Shown piece after piece: positions 7,533-19,276 of a stretch of 64,000 bases of DNA. The number at the start of each line of letters is the position of its first letter. Positions within the stretch are counted from its first letter, which is position 1. A program made the translations under genes and the position numbers. The notes below the pieces were generated by a model. It worked only from the letters and a program-made list of their open reading frames with translations. It ran no database searches and had not been told where the DNA came from. This DNA comes from Marinovum sp. (GTDB lineage: Bacteria > Pseudomonadota > Alphaproteobacteria > Rhodobacterales > Rhodobacteraceae): the NCBI GenBank assembly GCA_022447495.1, contig JAKVBH010000015.1:1-64000 (forward strand). The letters are read 5' to 3'.

Positions 7533-10213
<2,681 letters not shown>

Positions 10214-10315
10214 ATCTCCATGTCTTCTGGCTAAAAAAACTCGATCCGCCGCCCCATCAGGTGGTTTCACCACCGAGAGGGAAGTCATTCACCTTTGAAC
10301 AAAGGCAACATACTG

Positions 10316-11581
10316 ATGAAAGATATCGCTGACATTCCCGCCACTATGAGTGAGCTTGGCCAAGCGGCCCGCGCCGCGGCCGCGGAGCTTGCTTTTGCCC
10401 CGGCGGAGACCAAACGAGATGCGCTGATGGCGGCAGCCGATGCGGTCTGGGCCCGACGTGATGAGATCATCGCCGAGAACCACAAGGACCTCGATTTTGG
10501 CCGCAACAAAGGTCTTTCGGACGCGATGATGGACCGGTTGATGTTGGACGAGGTGCGCATTCAAGGTATCGTGGATGGGCTGCGCACTGTAGCAGATCAA
10601 CCCGATCCCGTGGGCGAGGTCATTGCCGATTGGGATCAACCGTCGGGGTTGAACATCAAACGCGTGCGCACGCCGCTGGGCGTGGTTGGTGTCATCTATG
10701 AAAGCCGTCCCAACGTGACCGCGGATGCCGGCGCGCTGTGTCTCAAGGCAGGCAATGCCGTCATTTTGCGCGGCGGTTCCGAGAGCTTCCACTCCTCAGG
10801 CGCGCTTCATGCCTGTCTTGTGCAAGGTCTTCGTTCGGTCGGGCTTCCTGATGCGGCAATCCAACGTGTGCCGACGCGGGACCGCGCCGCGGTGCAAGAG
10901 ATGCTTACGATGACGGACGACATAGATGTGATCGTGCCGCGCGGCGGCAAGGGCCTGGTGGGGCTCGTGCAACGCGAAGCCCGTGTACCTGTATTCGCGC
11001 ATCTGGAAGGCATCGTGCACGTTTTTGTCGACGCTGCCGCGGACCCGGTGAAAACGCTTGATATTGTGCTCAACGCTAAAACACGCCGCACCGGGATTTG
11101 TGGGGCTGCCGAATGTCTACTGATCCATCGAGATATCGCGGATACGATCGGTCAAGGTGTCATTCGCGCCCTCTTGGAGGCAGGGGTCGAAGTGCGTGCC
11201 GATGCGACGTTGCAAAAGATTGAGGGCACCATTCCGGCGACGGATGATGATTGGGGCTTTGAGTTTCTCGAGAAGATCATTGCCGCGCGCGTGGTCGATG
11301 ACGTGGACGCTGCGATTGAGCATATTCGGACCTATAGCTCCAACCACACCGATTGTGTGATTACCGAAGATGGGGCTGTGGCTGCGCGGTTCTTTGAACG
11401 ATTGGACAGCGCGATCTTGATGCACAACGCCTCCACCCAGTTTGCCGATGGCGGCGAGTTTGGCATGGGCGCAGAGATCGGTATTGCTACTGGCAAAATG
11501 CATGCCCGTGGCCCTGTTGGCGCGGCACAGTTGACGAGCTTCAAATACTTGGTGACGGGCGACGGTACGACCCGTCGCTAA
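10316..11581 (+). CDS. proA: Glutamate-5-semialdehyde dehydrogenase
   Basis: This 421-residue NADPH-dependent enzyme reduces glutamyl-5-phosphate to the semialdehyde in proline synthesis. Diagnostic segments are [30 protein letters not shown] and the catalytic-Cys region [34 protein letters not shown] lies near the C-terminus. I chose the ATG at 10316 with an AAGG nearby; a TTG at 10295 would add seven residues. It forms the proline pair with proB. It ends on the opposite strand from chpT with a four-base overlap of the two 3' ends. Confidence 0.96.
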   Translation: MKDIADIPATMSELGQAARAAAAELAFAPAETKRDALMAAADAVWARRDEIIAENHKDLDFGRNKGLSDAMMDRLMLDEVRIQGIVDGLRTVADQPDPVGEVIADWDQPSGLNIKRVRTPLGVVGVIYESRPNVTADAGALCLKAGNAVILRGGSESFHSSGALHACLVQGLRSVGLPDAAIQRVPTRDRAAVQEMLTMTDDIDVIVPRGGKGLVGLVQREARVPVFAHLEGIVHVFVDAAADPVKTLDIVLNAKTRRTGICGAAECLLIHRDIADTIGQGVIRALLEAGVEVRADATLQKIEGTIPATDDDWGFEFLEKIIAARVVDDVDAAIEHIRTYSSNHTDCVITEDGAVAARFFERLDSAILMHNASTQFADGGEFGMGAEIGIATGKMHARGPVGAAQLTSFKYLVTGDGTTRR

Positions 11582-12201
11582 ATCACAAGCAAGAGTCTGC
11601 CTTCATCATGTTGGACCGCTGGTTTGCGCCCGCGGTCCGCTGCGAGCATTGGCAAAAGCGCGAATTGCACGTGCGCGGCGGCAAGATTGAGACCTTCGCC
11701 CATCACACTGTTGCCATTTGGTGTCGGCGATAGATGGTGCCAGAGCGCAGGATCAGGCGTGATCCTCTCTGCTTCTGCTGCCAGTTCAATCCGGCCGGGG
11801 CGGATCGAAATCGTGACTTTGCCTCCACGGCGTAACGCGGTCTCTACGCATTGCACGCCAAGAAAAGCCAGTTGTACGTCGGCGCGGCTGCAGTCTTCAT
11901 TGGGCGCCCAGGCCACGGACAGGCGCCCGCCGCGGGTCATGCCATCGAGGATGTTGCGCACTTCATGGGACGCCATCTGCGCCGTATCGTTCGCCGCACC
12001 ATAGGCCACGCGAAAGAAGCGGATACGTGCATTGGCGTTGTCGCAGCTCTCTGAGATGAGGTTTAGCTCTGGCCCATCTGGTGCCGCTCCGCCAAGCGCC
12101 ACCAATTCCAGCCCATTGGAAATCGCGCCAACGGGAGATATGAGGTCGTGACAGATGCGCGACGCGATCAGTGTGGCCAGTTGTGTTCTATGATCGTGCA
12201 T
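11578..12201 (-). CDS. chpT: Histidine phosphotransferase ChpT
   Basis: In Caulobacter and relatives ChpT passes phosphate from CckA to CtrA and CpdR, the master cell-cycle relay. This 207-residue protein has the dimerisation/histidine helix [22 protein letters not shown], with the phospho-accepting His in CHD. The rest is a degenerate ATPase-like domain without an ATP pocket, as expected. AAGG nine bases before the ATG at 12201 supports that start over the one at 12228. It is divergent from DUF3553. A perfect CtrA site lies about 230 bases away before olsB. Confidence 0.9.
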   Translation of the reverse strand: MHDHRTQLATLIASRICHDLISPVGAISNGLELVALGGAAPDGPELNLISESCDNANARIRFFRVAYGAANDTAQMASHEVRNILDGMTRGGRLSVAWAPNEDCSRADVQLAFLGVQCVETALRRGGKVTISIRPGRIELAAEAERITPDPALWHHLSPTPNGNSVMGEGLNLAAAHVQFALLPMLAADRGRKPAVQHDEGRLLLVI

Positions 12202-12226
12202 ACAAAACAGCCTTGGATGGTGTGGC

Positions 12227-12409
12227 ATGAGCCTTGAGATTAACGCGATATTGGAGCCGGGAATGCTTGTGCGTCATCCGGCGGAACCCGGTTGGGGCGT
12301 TGGGCAAGTGCAATCCAACATAGCTGGCAAAATCACCATTAATTTTCGAGAGATCGGTAAAGTTGTCATTGATGGATCCCAGGTGGCACTAGAGCCTGTG
12401 CATGACTAG
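12227..12409 (+). CDS. DUF3553 small protein
   Basis: This is a 60-residue protein of the DUF3553 family. It is a compact beta-rich fold with GMLVRHPAEPGWGVGQVQS followed by KITINFREIGKVVID. That pattern resembles the SH3-like module found on helicases such as UvrD and CarD-like proteins, which bind RNA polymerase or DNA. Its function as a stand-alone protein is not established. It is divergent from chpT with only about 25 bases between the starts, so the two share a promoter region. Confidence 0.82.
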   Translation: MSLEINAILEPGMLVRHPAEPGWGVGQVQSNIAGKITINFREIGKVVIDGSQVALEPVHD

Positions 12410-12426
12410 ACATACGGAAAATATGG

Positions 12427-12442
12427 TTAACGTCACCTTAAC
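12427..12442 (+). promoter_or_regulatory. Perfect CtrA binding site upstream of olsB
   Basis: TTAA (12427-12430), seven bases, then TTAAC (12438-12442) is the full CtrA consensus TTAA-N7-TTAAC. It is the only perfect match I found in the noncoding parts of this window. It sits 18 bases after the DUF3553 stop and 142 bases before the olsB start, so olsBA is the likely target. The nearby chpT gene encodes the phosphotransferase that activates CtrA in related bacteria. Confidence 0.75.
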
Positions 12443-12584
12443 ACCACCATTTTGTTCAAGTTTGTCCGAGGACTACAGGGTGTTAAGGACCGGAATACGA
12501 GGCGAGACCTATCAATCAAGCGCTCCTTGCATTGCCCAAATGTCGACATTTAGTGCATAAGACCGTGAAGACCTAGGATCCACA

Positions 12585-13370
12585 ATGTCGGGGCATGACC
12601 CAAAATTTGAAGTCCGCCTGGCCAGTGATGCACGGGATTTGGAGGCCGCGCAGCGGTTGCGCTATGACGTGTTTGTGCGCGAGCTGGGCGCTGATGGGTC
12701 GCTTGTGGATCATACGTCTGGCCTAGAACGAGACGCGTTCGATCCATTCTTTGACCATCTGCTTTTGTTGGATCACAATCGGGCGCCTGAGGGTGACCCA
12801 GCATCCGTGGTCGGCGTCTATCGGGTGCTGCGCGATGATCAAGCCCGCACCATGGGACGGTTTTATTCGGATGACGAATATGACCTTAATCCGCTGCGCA
12901 AGTCGGGTCGACGTTTGATGGAGCTGGGGCGGTCGTGCTTGCACGCCGAGTATCGTGGCGGAGCGGCCATGTTTCACCTCTGGCAAGGGTTGTCGGATTA
13001 TATCGAAACCCACGGCATTGAAATTCTATTTGGTGTGGCGTCCTTTCATGGAACGGATCCAGCCCCCTTGGCACATCCCTTGTCGAACCTGCACCACCGC
13101 CACTTGGCTCCAGAAGACCTTCGGGTCCGGGCGCAAGGCGAGCATGTCCAGTCGATGGATTTGTTGCCACCGGATAAAATCGACCGAAAAGCCGCATTGT
13201 TGGCAACACCGGCCTTGATCAAAGCTTATCTTCGATTGGGCGGCGTCGTAGGCGAGGGCGCGTGGGTCGACGCCGCATTCAACACCACCGACGTGTGTTT
13301 GATCATGGACACTGCCGCCCTCAACGAGCGGCAGCGGCAGATCTATGCGCGCGGAAAGGTGGAGGCATGA
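12585..13370 (+). CDS. olsB: L-ornithine N-alpha-acyltransferase (ornithine lipid synthesis)
   Basis: OlsB transfers a 3-hydroxyacyl chain from acyl carrier protein to ornithine, giving lyso-ornithine lipid at the inner membrane. This 261-residue GNAT-fold protein shows AAQRLRYDVFVRELGAD, the opening of the OlsB/hemolysin-type acyltransferase family. FDHLLLLDHN, VGVYRVLRDDQA, LMELGRSCLHAEYRGGAAMF and FGVASFHGTDP follow. Length is normal. It overlaps the next gene, olsA, which completes the lipid. A perfect CtrA site lies upstream. Confidence 0.93.
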   Translation: MSGHDPKFEVRLASDARDLEAAQRLRYDVFVRELGADGSLVDHTSGLERDAFDPFFDHLLLLDHNRAPEGDPASVVGVYRVLRDDQARTMGRFYSDDEYDLNPLRKSGRRLMELGRSCLHAEYRGGAAMFHLWQGLSDYIETHGIEILFGVASFHGTDPAPLAHPLSNLHHRHLAPEDLRVRAQGEHVQSMDLLPPDKIDRKAALLATPALIKAYLRLGGVVGEGAWVDAAFNTTDVCLIMDTAALNERQRQIYARGKVEA

Positions 13371-14200
13371 TGAGTTGGTCAGGGCCTCCGGAGCCCGATC
13401 CCCCAAGCTTGGGCGTACGCGATTGGCTTCGGGTTATCCGCCGTGGTTTGCCCATGGCGGTTGTTGTCTTTGGGGGGCTCGGCATCCTGTTGTTCATTCG
13501 GCTGATTGAACGCCCGATTTTTGGCGCCACGCGCCCAATAACGCCGCATATCACGGTGGCGGTCTGCCGCCTGTCGCTTTGGATCATGGGGCTTCCCCAT
13601 GTGATGCGCGGAACGATCATGCGCCAGCGTGGGGCATTCGTGGCCAATCATTCATCGTGGCTCGACATTTTTGTGCTCAACGCGGCCCAGCCACTCTATT
13701 TTGTCTCCAAGGCCGAGGTGGCGGGATGGCCTGGCATCGGATGGCTGGCGCGGGCTACGGGGACGGTTTTCATCGCGCGCGACCGCACACAAGCCGCTGC
13801 ACAAAAGGTACTGTTCGAAAAGCGGCTGCTGGCCGGCCATCAGCTTTTGTTCTTCCCCGAAGGCACTTCAACCGATGGTCGCCGGGTTTTACCCTTTCGA
13901 CCAACGCTTTTTGCCGCCTTCTTTGGGGACGCGTTGCGTCATGAATTATCGGTGCAACCCGTGACAGTGATATACCATGCCCCGGATCAAGCGCCGGTGG
14001 CCTTTTATGGCTGGTGGGGCGACATGAGTTTTGTCACCTCGCTTCTGACAATGCTGGCTCAACCGCGTCATGGCCATGTCGAAGTCGTCTATCACACGCC
14101 CATGCGCGTTGATGCCTCACCAAATCGCAAGACTTTGGCGAAAAATGCGGAATCCACGATCAGGGCCGCTCACGCGGCGGCGCATGCGTTAGATGTTTAG
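13367..14200 (+). CDS. olsA: 1-acyl-sn-glycerol-3-phosphate / lyso-ornithine lipid acyltransferase
   Basis: OlsA O-acylates lyso-ornithine lipid. This 277-residue PlsC-type acyltransferase has the catalytic NHSSWLDIFVLN (HX4D, His-Ser-Ser-Trp-Leu-Asp) and the partner motif FFPEGTSTDGRRVLPF. An N-terminal membrane helix lies at about residues 25-48. The start at 13367 overlaps the olsB stop as ATGA. A second ATG at 13370 lies four bases after GGAGG and is equally credible. Being directly behind olsB supports an OlsA role over general PlsC. Confidence 0.92.
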   Translation: MMSWSGPPEPDPPSLGVRDWLRVIRRGLPMAVVVFGGLGILLFIRLIERPIFGATRPITPHITVAVCRLSLWIMGLPHVMRGTIMRQRGAFVANHSSWLDIFVLNAAQPLYFVSKAEVAGWPGIGWLARATGTVFIARDRTQAAAQKVLFEKRLLAGHQLLFFPEGTSTDGRRVLPFRPTLFAAFFGDALRHELSVQPVTVIYHAPDQAPVAFYGWWGDMSFVTSLLTMLAQPRHGHVEVVYHTPMRVDASPNRKTLAKNAESTIRAAHAAAHALDV

Positions 14201-14250
14201 TGGCTCCGCCAAGTGAACTGACACGTTAGAGCGACCCCCCGCGCGAGAGG

Positions 14251-14880
14251 TCATCTATCTTGGATGGCGGCGGCCAAGGTGGTTAGCGTATTGACGGGGC
14301 TTTCGCTGGCCCACACTTCCGAGCCAAGCGCGAAGAAGTCGGTTTTGTCACGAAGCAGCGCGATGTTGGCGAGATCCACGGCACCTTCTGCCACGATGGG
14401 CAGTTCAATCATCTCTGACCACCAGGCAAAAAGCTCAGGTCCCGCTTGTGCCCCGTCGCCCAATGCGCTGACCCCAATGGGTCCAAAGCACACGTAGTCC
14501 GCGCCGGATTCACCGGCTGAAAGGCCTTCATGGCGAGATTGTCCGGCATGGACGCCCACCACAGCGTCCGGTCCCAGACGTTTGCGGGCTTCGCGAACGG
14601 CGCGGGTTTGAGGTTGATTCAAATGAACCCCATCCAGTCCCAACATCTCAGCCAAGGCGACATGAGTGTCGATCACAAGTGCCACATCGCGGGCTTCGGT
14701 CACGTTGCGACACGCATCGGCGGCGCGGGTAACCGTGTCTTGGTCGTGGGAAGTCAGCGACAACCGTACGGCGGCGACCTCAACGGCATCCAAGGCCGCT
14801 GCAAGATCGGTGCTAAAGCGCGCAATCTCAAAGTGCGGTGGGGTGATAAGGTATATTTGGGGGTGCTCAGGTGCGGACAT
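14251..14880 (-). CDS. Thiamine phosphate synthase family protein
   Basis: This is a 209-residue TIM-barrel protein of the ThiE/TenI family. It has YLITPPHFEIARFSTDLAAAL, AVRLSLTSHDQD, ALVIDTHVALAEMLGLDGVHL, the GVHAGQSRHEGLSAGESGADYVCFGP phosphate region split over two strands, and VAEGAVDLANIALL. ThiE joins the thiazole and pyrimidine halves of thiamine. No other thiamine gene and no TPP riboswitch is visible near it, so it may be a ThiE-like protein with another job. I chose the ATG at 14880; an in-frame start at 14982 is less likely. Confidence 0.82.
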   Translation of the reverse strand: MSAPEHPQIYLITPPHFEIARFSTDLAAALDAVEVAAVRLSLTSHDQDTVTRAADACRNVTEARDVALVIDTHVALAEMLGLDGVHLNQPQTRAVREARKRLGPDAVVGVHAGQSRHEGLSAGESGADYVCFGPIGVSALGDGAQAGPELFAWWSEMIELPIVAEGAVDLANIALLRDKTDFFALGSEVWASESPVNTLTTLAAAIQDR

Positions 14881-15027
14881 GGACGCGTCTCTTTCTCCGT
14901 TCCCACCCCCATAGCTGGGTTGTGCCAAGGTGAAAAGAGGCCAGCGCGGTAAGACGTCACATGAAAAAGAAGAAGCGCACAAAGGGCTTGGCGTTGCGAG
15001 CCCCGCGCGCCCGGCGTATCAGAGGCC

Positions 15028-15825
15028 ATGGCAAAAATCTATGTGACCACCCCCCAACCTGCTTTTGTCCTAGTTCGTCCCCAGATGGGTGAGAACATCG
15101 GCGCCGCCGCGCGGGCGATGTTGAATTTTGGATTGAGCCGAATGCGCGTCGTCGCGCCCCGCGATGGCTGGCCCTCCGAAAAGGCGGTGGCCATGGCCAG
15201 TGGCGCTGGGCGCGTGCTTGACGCTGCGGGACACTACCCAACAGTGGCCGAGGCTGTGGGCGATTGCACCTATGTCTACGCGACGACAGCACGCCAACGG
15301 GGTCTCACAAAACCGGTGTTGAGCCCGGAAGCCGCGATGGCCGATGCCGCCGCTCGGATGGCCCGGGGTGAAAAGGTGGGTGTGCTCTTTGGGCCGGAAC
15401 GGGCAGGGTTGGAGAACGACGATATCTCCGTAGCCAATGCCATTGTCACAGTGCCCGTGAACCCAGACTTCCCGTCCCTCAATCTTGCCCAATGTGTTCT
15501 CCTCACGGGCTACGAATGGCGCCGGTCTCAGGGCAATATTGAACACGAAACCACCGAGATGGGCGGCACCCAATGGGCCGAGACCATTGAGGTGGAAAAG
15601 CTGGCCGAACATTACGAAGCGCGCCTGGAAGAGGCAGGTTTTTTTTTCCCAGACGCCAAAGCGCCCGGTATGAAGACCAATTTGCGTAACCTTTGGAGCC
15701 GCATGCCGCTGACGCGCGCGGATGTTCAGATGTTGCACGGTGTTCTGCGGCAAATGGTGCGTTGGAAGACGCATCCAGAGACCCCATCTAAATCTGAGCC
15801 TCAGGCAAGGGAGACCCAGCCATGA
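15028..15825 (+). CDS. trmJ: tRNA (cytidine/uridine-2'-O-)-methyltransferase TrmJ
   Basis: This is a 265-residue SPOUT methyltransferase that uses SAM to 2'-O-methylate position 32 of tRNAs. The family signature is visible: FVLVRPQMGENIGAAARAM at the N-terminus (motif 1) and GVLFGPERAGLENDDI (motif 2). VPVNPDFPSLNLAQCV is motif 3, the knotted SAM pocket. The C-terminal helix region, RNLWSRMPLTRADVQMLHGVLR, resembles TrmJ rather than TrmH. It overlaps ctaA by ATGA, so the two are co-translated. Confidence 0.92.
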   Translation: MAKIYVTTPQPAFVLVRPQMGENIGAAARAMLNFGLSRMRVVAPRDGWPSEKAVAMASGAGRVLDAAGHYPTVAEAVGDCTYVYATTARQRGLTKPVLSPEAAMADAAARMARGEKVGVLFGPERAGLENDDISVANAIVTVPVNPDFPSLNLAQCVLLTGYEWRRSQGNIEHETTEMGGTQWAETIEVEKLAEHYEARLEEAGFFFPDAKAPGMKTNLRNLWSRMPLTRADVQMLHGVLRQMVRWKTHPETPSKSEPQARETQP

Positions 15826-17144
15826 GCAAGAAACGCGCAATTTTTGAAGACGTGGCCGCAGACGCCCCACGCGCCACTCCGGCCGAAACCGGATCGATTG
15901 ACCGGGGACGAGGTGGTGCACGCAAGGCCATCGTCGTGTGGCTGGCGGTGTTGTTTGCTTTGGTGGTGTTGATGGTCTTTGTCGGCGGGCTCACGCGGTT
16001 GACGGATTCCGGCCTATCCATCACCGAATGGGCACCGTTGTCTGGCGCGATCCCACCTTTGACGGCCGAAGATTGGGCCGCGGAATTCGAGCGGTATCGT
16101 CAAATCCCGGAATACCAATTGCAAAACCAAGGCATGACACTTGGCGAGTTTAAGTTCATCTATTGGTGGGAGTGGGGGCACAGGCAATTGGGCCGGGTCA
16201 TTGGCCTTGTTTGGGCTTTGGGCTTTTTGTGGCTTCTTCTCACACGCAGCATGCCACGTGGCAGAGATGGGCTTTGGATACCCATTGCAGGTTTCGCGGG
16301 GTTTTTCGCACTGATCGGCGCCGAGGTCGCCTTACGACAAGGCGCTATCACCGAGCAATTGGTGCGTAGCGTTGAAGGCTACATCCTGCTCTATATGGGC
16401 GCCATCGTTGCAGTCGGGGCAATGGCCAAATCCATGGATTGGACGGCGAAACTGTTATTCCTCGGCCTTATGGGGGGGCTCCAGGGCGCGATTGGCTGGT
16501 GGATGGTGTCTTCCGGGCTCGACGGCTCCATGCTTGACGTTGCGTCGTACCGTTTGGCCACGCACCTTGGTTTGGCCTTTATCATTCTTGGCTTCATCAC
16601 GTGGTACATCTTGCTGTTGTTGCGGCCCGAGCGTGACCTGTTACAGGCGCGTCGTGACGGAGAGCGAAAGCTCTTTGGTATGAGTACGGGACTGTTGCAT
16701 CTCAGCTTTGTTCAAATCCTGCTTGGCGCGCTCGTCGCCGGAATCGATGCAGGACAGTACTACAGTGAATGGCCGCTAATGGGGGGACAGATATTCCCGC
16801 CAACGGCCTTTGACCTGGAACCGCTGTGGCGCAACTTCCTCGAGAACGAGGGCCTAGTGCAGTTCATTCATCGCACTGTTGGGTATCTGGTGGCGATTTT
16901 TGGCATCGTTGTTTGGCTACGCGCGCGTCGCTCGCCCCATCGGTCCACGCGATTCGCCTTCAACGCGGTGCTCGCGATGATGGTGCTTCAGACGACTATA
17001 GGCATTCTAACGGTGCTATATGGTGCTTCCTGGCAGGTGGCGATCGTGCATCAGTTCGGAGCGGTTGTGTTCTGGGTCCTGATCTTGCGCGCGCGTTTCT
17101 TGGCGGCCTATCCAAAATTCGAAAGCGTAAGGGGAACGACCTGA
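15822..17144 (+). CDS. ctaA: Heme A synthase (COX15/CtaA)
   Basis: This inner-membrane enzyme oxidises the C8 methyl of heme O to give heme A for aa3-type cytochrome oxidases. It is 440 residues with about eight membrane helices. GLTRLTDSGLSITEWAPL follows the first helix. EWGHRQLGRVIG and FIHRTVGYLVAI carry the conserved heme-binding histidines. The length and the proteobacterial insertion between helices fit the type 2 (Cox15-like) enzymes. Upstream it is coupled to trmJ, and the stop overlaps the carboxypeptidase start by one base. Confidence 0.94.
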   Translation: MSKKRAIFEDVAADAPRATPAETGSIDRGRGGARKAIVVWLAVLFALVVLMVFVGGLTRLTDSGLSITEWAPLSGAIPPLTAEDWAAEFERYRQIPEYQLQNQGMTLGEFKFIYWWEWGHRQLGRVIGLVWALGFLWLLLTRSMPRGRDGLWIPIAGFAGFFALIGAEVALRQGAITEQLVRSVEGYILLYMGAIVAVGAMAKSMDWTAKLLFLGLMGGLQGAIGWWMVSSGLDGSMLDVASYRLATHLGLAFIILGFITWYILLLLRPERDLLQARRDGERKLFGMSTGLLHLSFVQILLGALVAGIDAGQYYSEWPLMGGQIFPPTAFDLEPLWRNFLENEGLVQFIHRTVGYLVAIFGIVVWLRARRSPHRSTRFAFNAVLAMMVLQTTIGILTVLYGASWQVAIVHQFGAVVFWVLILRARFLAAYPKFESVRGTT

Positions 17145-18631
17145 TGGAAACCTATGATGAATTGATGGCTTTCCAACGCCAAACCGAAGCGCTGGGCCAA
17201 GTGTCTGGTCGGTTGGGCTGGGACCAAGAGACGATGATGCCCCGGGGCGCGGCCGAGCAACGCGGCGAGGAGATGGCGGCAATGCAATCGGTTTTGCATG
17301 CCCGTCGCACCGCACCAGAGGTGGGCGACGTGATTGCCAAACTCGAAGGCACGACGCTCGATCCAGTCGCCCTGGCGCAGCTGGGCCATATCACTCGCGA
17401 CTTCAAACGCAACCAAGCGGTTCCGGCGGATTTGGCCAGCAAACTGGCCCAAGTGACCTCTGTCGCCCAAGGTAAATGGGCCGCCGCGCGCGCCGATGAT
17501 GACTTTGCAGCCTTTGCGCCGGTTCTTGAAGAAGTGGTCAGGCTGCGCCAAGAAGAAGGTGCGGCCATGGCCTCTGCTGGGATCGGAGGAGGAGACGTCT
17601 ATGACGCGCTGCTGCAAGACTATGAACCCGGCGCGACGGCAGCGGAGTTGGATGCCATGTTTGGCGCGTTGCGTCCTGGCCTGGTCAAACTGCGTGAAGC
17701 TATCCTGGCGCAACCTGAGCCCGAGGGGCTTTCCGGGACATATGATGAAGGCGCGCAGATGAAACTTTCGCGCCAGATTGCACGCACCTTTGGTTATGAC
17801 ATGAGTCGGGGCAGGGTGGATAAGGCCGTGCATCCGTTCTCAAGCGGGTCGGGGCACGATGTACGCATCACGACACGCACGGCGGTCGATGATCCGTTTA
17901 ACTGCATCTACTCCACCATTCACGAAGTGGGCCACGCCGCTTATGAGCAAGGGATCGACCCAGACTATGTGCTGACGCCGCTTGGACGCGGCGCGTCCAT
18001 GGGCGTGCATGAAAGCCAAAGCCGCATCTATGAAAACCAGCTGGGCCGGAGCGAAGCGTTCTGTGGCTGGCTCTTTGGGCAAATGCGAGATGCGTTTGGT
18101 GATCTGGGCGTTGCGGATGAGGCCGCGTTCTACAAAGCGGTGAACAAGGTACGGCGGGGCTATATCCGAACCGAAGCGGACGAGGTGCAGTATAACCTGC
18201 ATGTGCTCCTGCGGTTTGACCTAGAGCGCCAGATGATCTCGGGTGATTTGAAGGTTGCCGACCTGGAAGAGGCATGGAACGCACGCTTTGCCGATGATTT
18301 TGGTTACGCGGTCGACAAAGCCTCCAACGGCTGTTTGCAGGATGTGCATTGGCCCGTGGGCCTCTTTGGTTATTTCGCGACCTACTCTATGGGCAATGTC
18401 TACGCGGGTTGCTTGCACGAAGCGCTGCGCGTGGCGGTGCCTGGTTTGGATGCACAATTGGCCGAAGGCGAGTTGGAACCGGCGACCGCGTGGCTGCGCG
18501 AGGCCCTGCAACAGCACGGCGGTCGCTTTGCGCCGAAAGATACAATCGCACAGGCCTGCGGCTTTGAACCAAGCGAAGAACCTCTCATGCGCTACCTCAA
18601 CGCGAAGTTCGAAGCGCTGTACGTTGTGTGA
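17144..18631 (+). CDS. Carboxypeptidase M32 (Taq family)
   Basis: This is a 495-residue zinc metallocarboxypeptidase. The HEXXH zinc motif is visible as TIHEVGHAAYEQGID, followed by MGVHESQSRIYENQLGRS, the M32 hallmark whose Glu is the third metal ligand. The N-terminal part holds LGWDQETMMPRGAAEQRG, also conserved. It is cytoplasmic, as there is no signal peptide, and it removes C-terminal residues from peptides. I chose the ATG at 17144 because it overlaps the ctaA stop by one base; longer in-frame starts run through ctaA. Confidence 0.95.
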   Translation: METYDELMAFQRQTEALGQVSGRLGWDQETMMPRGAAEQRGEEMAAMQSVLHARRTAPEVGDVIAKLEGTTLDPVALAQLGHITRDFKRNQAVPADLASKLAQVTSVAQGKWAAARADDDFAAFAPVLEEVVRLRQEEGAAMASAGIGGGDVYDALLQDYEPGATAAELDAMFGALRPGLVKLREAILAQPEPEGLSGTYDEGAQMKLSRQIARTFGYDMSRGRVDKAVHPFSSGSGHDVRITTRTAVDDPFNCIYSTIHEVGHAAYEQGIDPDYVLTPLGRGASMGVHESQSRIYENQLGRSEAFCGWLFGQMRDAFGDLGVADEAAFYKAVNKVRRGYIRTEADEVQYNLHVLLRFDLERQMISGDLKVADLEEAWNARFADDFGYAVDKASNGCLQDVHWPVGLFGYFATYSMGNVYAGCLHEALRVAVPGLDAQLAEGELEPATAWLREALQQHGGRFAPKDTIAQACGFEPSEEPLMRYLNAKFEALYVV

Positions 18632-18747
18632 TTCGAAGCCGGTGCCGTTTCTGATTTGACGGCTCCGGAGTTCCCCTCAAAAGATGTAAATAAAAGCATC
18701 ACGGTCCGCTCAGTTGAATAGGTGACCAGGGAGTTCGAGTGGTGCAT

Positions 18748-19110
18748 ATGAAGAAGATTGTGGTCTGTACGGCCCTGGTTGTCGCGCTTGCGGGCGCGGC
18801 GGTTCAGGCTCAAAATGCCAATTTTGTGACATCCCAAGCCAATATTATTGGTCCATCCGGCGATGCGCAATTTCCGCTCGAAGTTCTTGGAGCCAATGGC
18901 CAAACCTACTTCTGCAGCAACACAATCGAAGTGCGCGATGGCGTGAACGTCCGCCCGAGCCGTCTAGAAAATCCTATCGTCACAAATGGCCTCACAGCGA
19001 CCCCTCTCGGCACTGGCGGTCTCTTGGCGGGTCTGGCAGCGGCAGCGGTTTTCATCGCTGTCGTCGGTGCAGGCTCGAGCAGCGACACATCAGGCACACT
19101 TGGATCGTAA
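18748..19110 (+). CDS. Small exported protein of unknown function
   Basis: This is about 120 residues with a Sec signal peptide (MKKIVVCTALVVALAGAAVQAQ). A short polar region with one Cys follows (TYFCSNTIEVRDG). A hydrophobic Gly/Ala segment near the C-terminus (about residues 87-108) ends in a Ser/Gly tail. The C-terminal hydrophobic stretch suggests membrane anchoring. I do not recognise the family. A GTG at 18739, five bases after AGGGAG, is a rival start adding three residues. It is monocistronic, convergent with gyrA. Confidence 0.65.
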   Translation: MKKIVVCTALVVALAGAAVQAQNANFVTSQANIIGPSGDAQFPLEVLGANGQTYFCSNTIEVRDGVNVRPSRLENPIVTNGLTATPLGTGGLLAGLAAAAVFIAVVGAGSSSDTSGTLGS

Positions 19111-19241
19111 GTACGCACAACCACCGGGCGCGCCACGTTAGAGAGAGGCGCTGGCGCTCCCCAGTGCATGTTCATGCATCGTGAGAAGATAGGGTCAAAC
19201 TTGGCCCACGCGTCTCAAATGTGCAAATGAACGTGCGCGAG

Positions 19242-19276
19242 CGCCCGGGATCATTCGTCGGTCCCGGGCGTTTCTT
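19242..19276 (+). terminator. Hairpin terminator overlapping the end of gyrA
   Basis: CGCCCGGGA (19242-19250) pairs with TCCCGGGCG (19262-19270) around an 11-base loop and is followed on the plus strand by TTTCTTC. It would stop transcription coming from the small exported gene. Its right arm lies inside the last gyrA codons. The minus-strand side has no T run, so it is weaker for gyrA itself. Confidence 0.55.

Noticed and set aside
15070-15921. A 283-codon frame antisense to trmJ and the ctaA start
   Set aside because: The plus-strand frames carry clear SPOUT and CtaA motifs, so this is a shadow.
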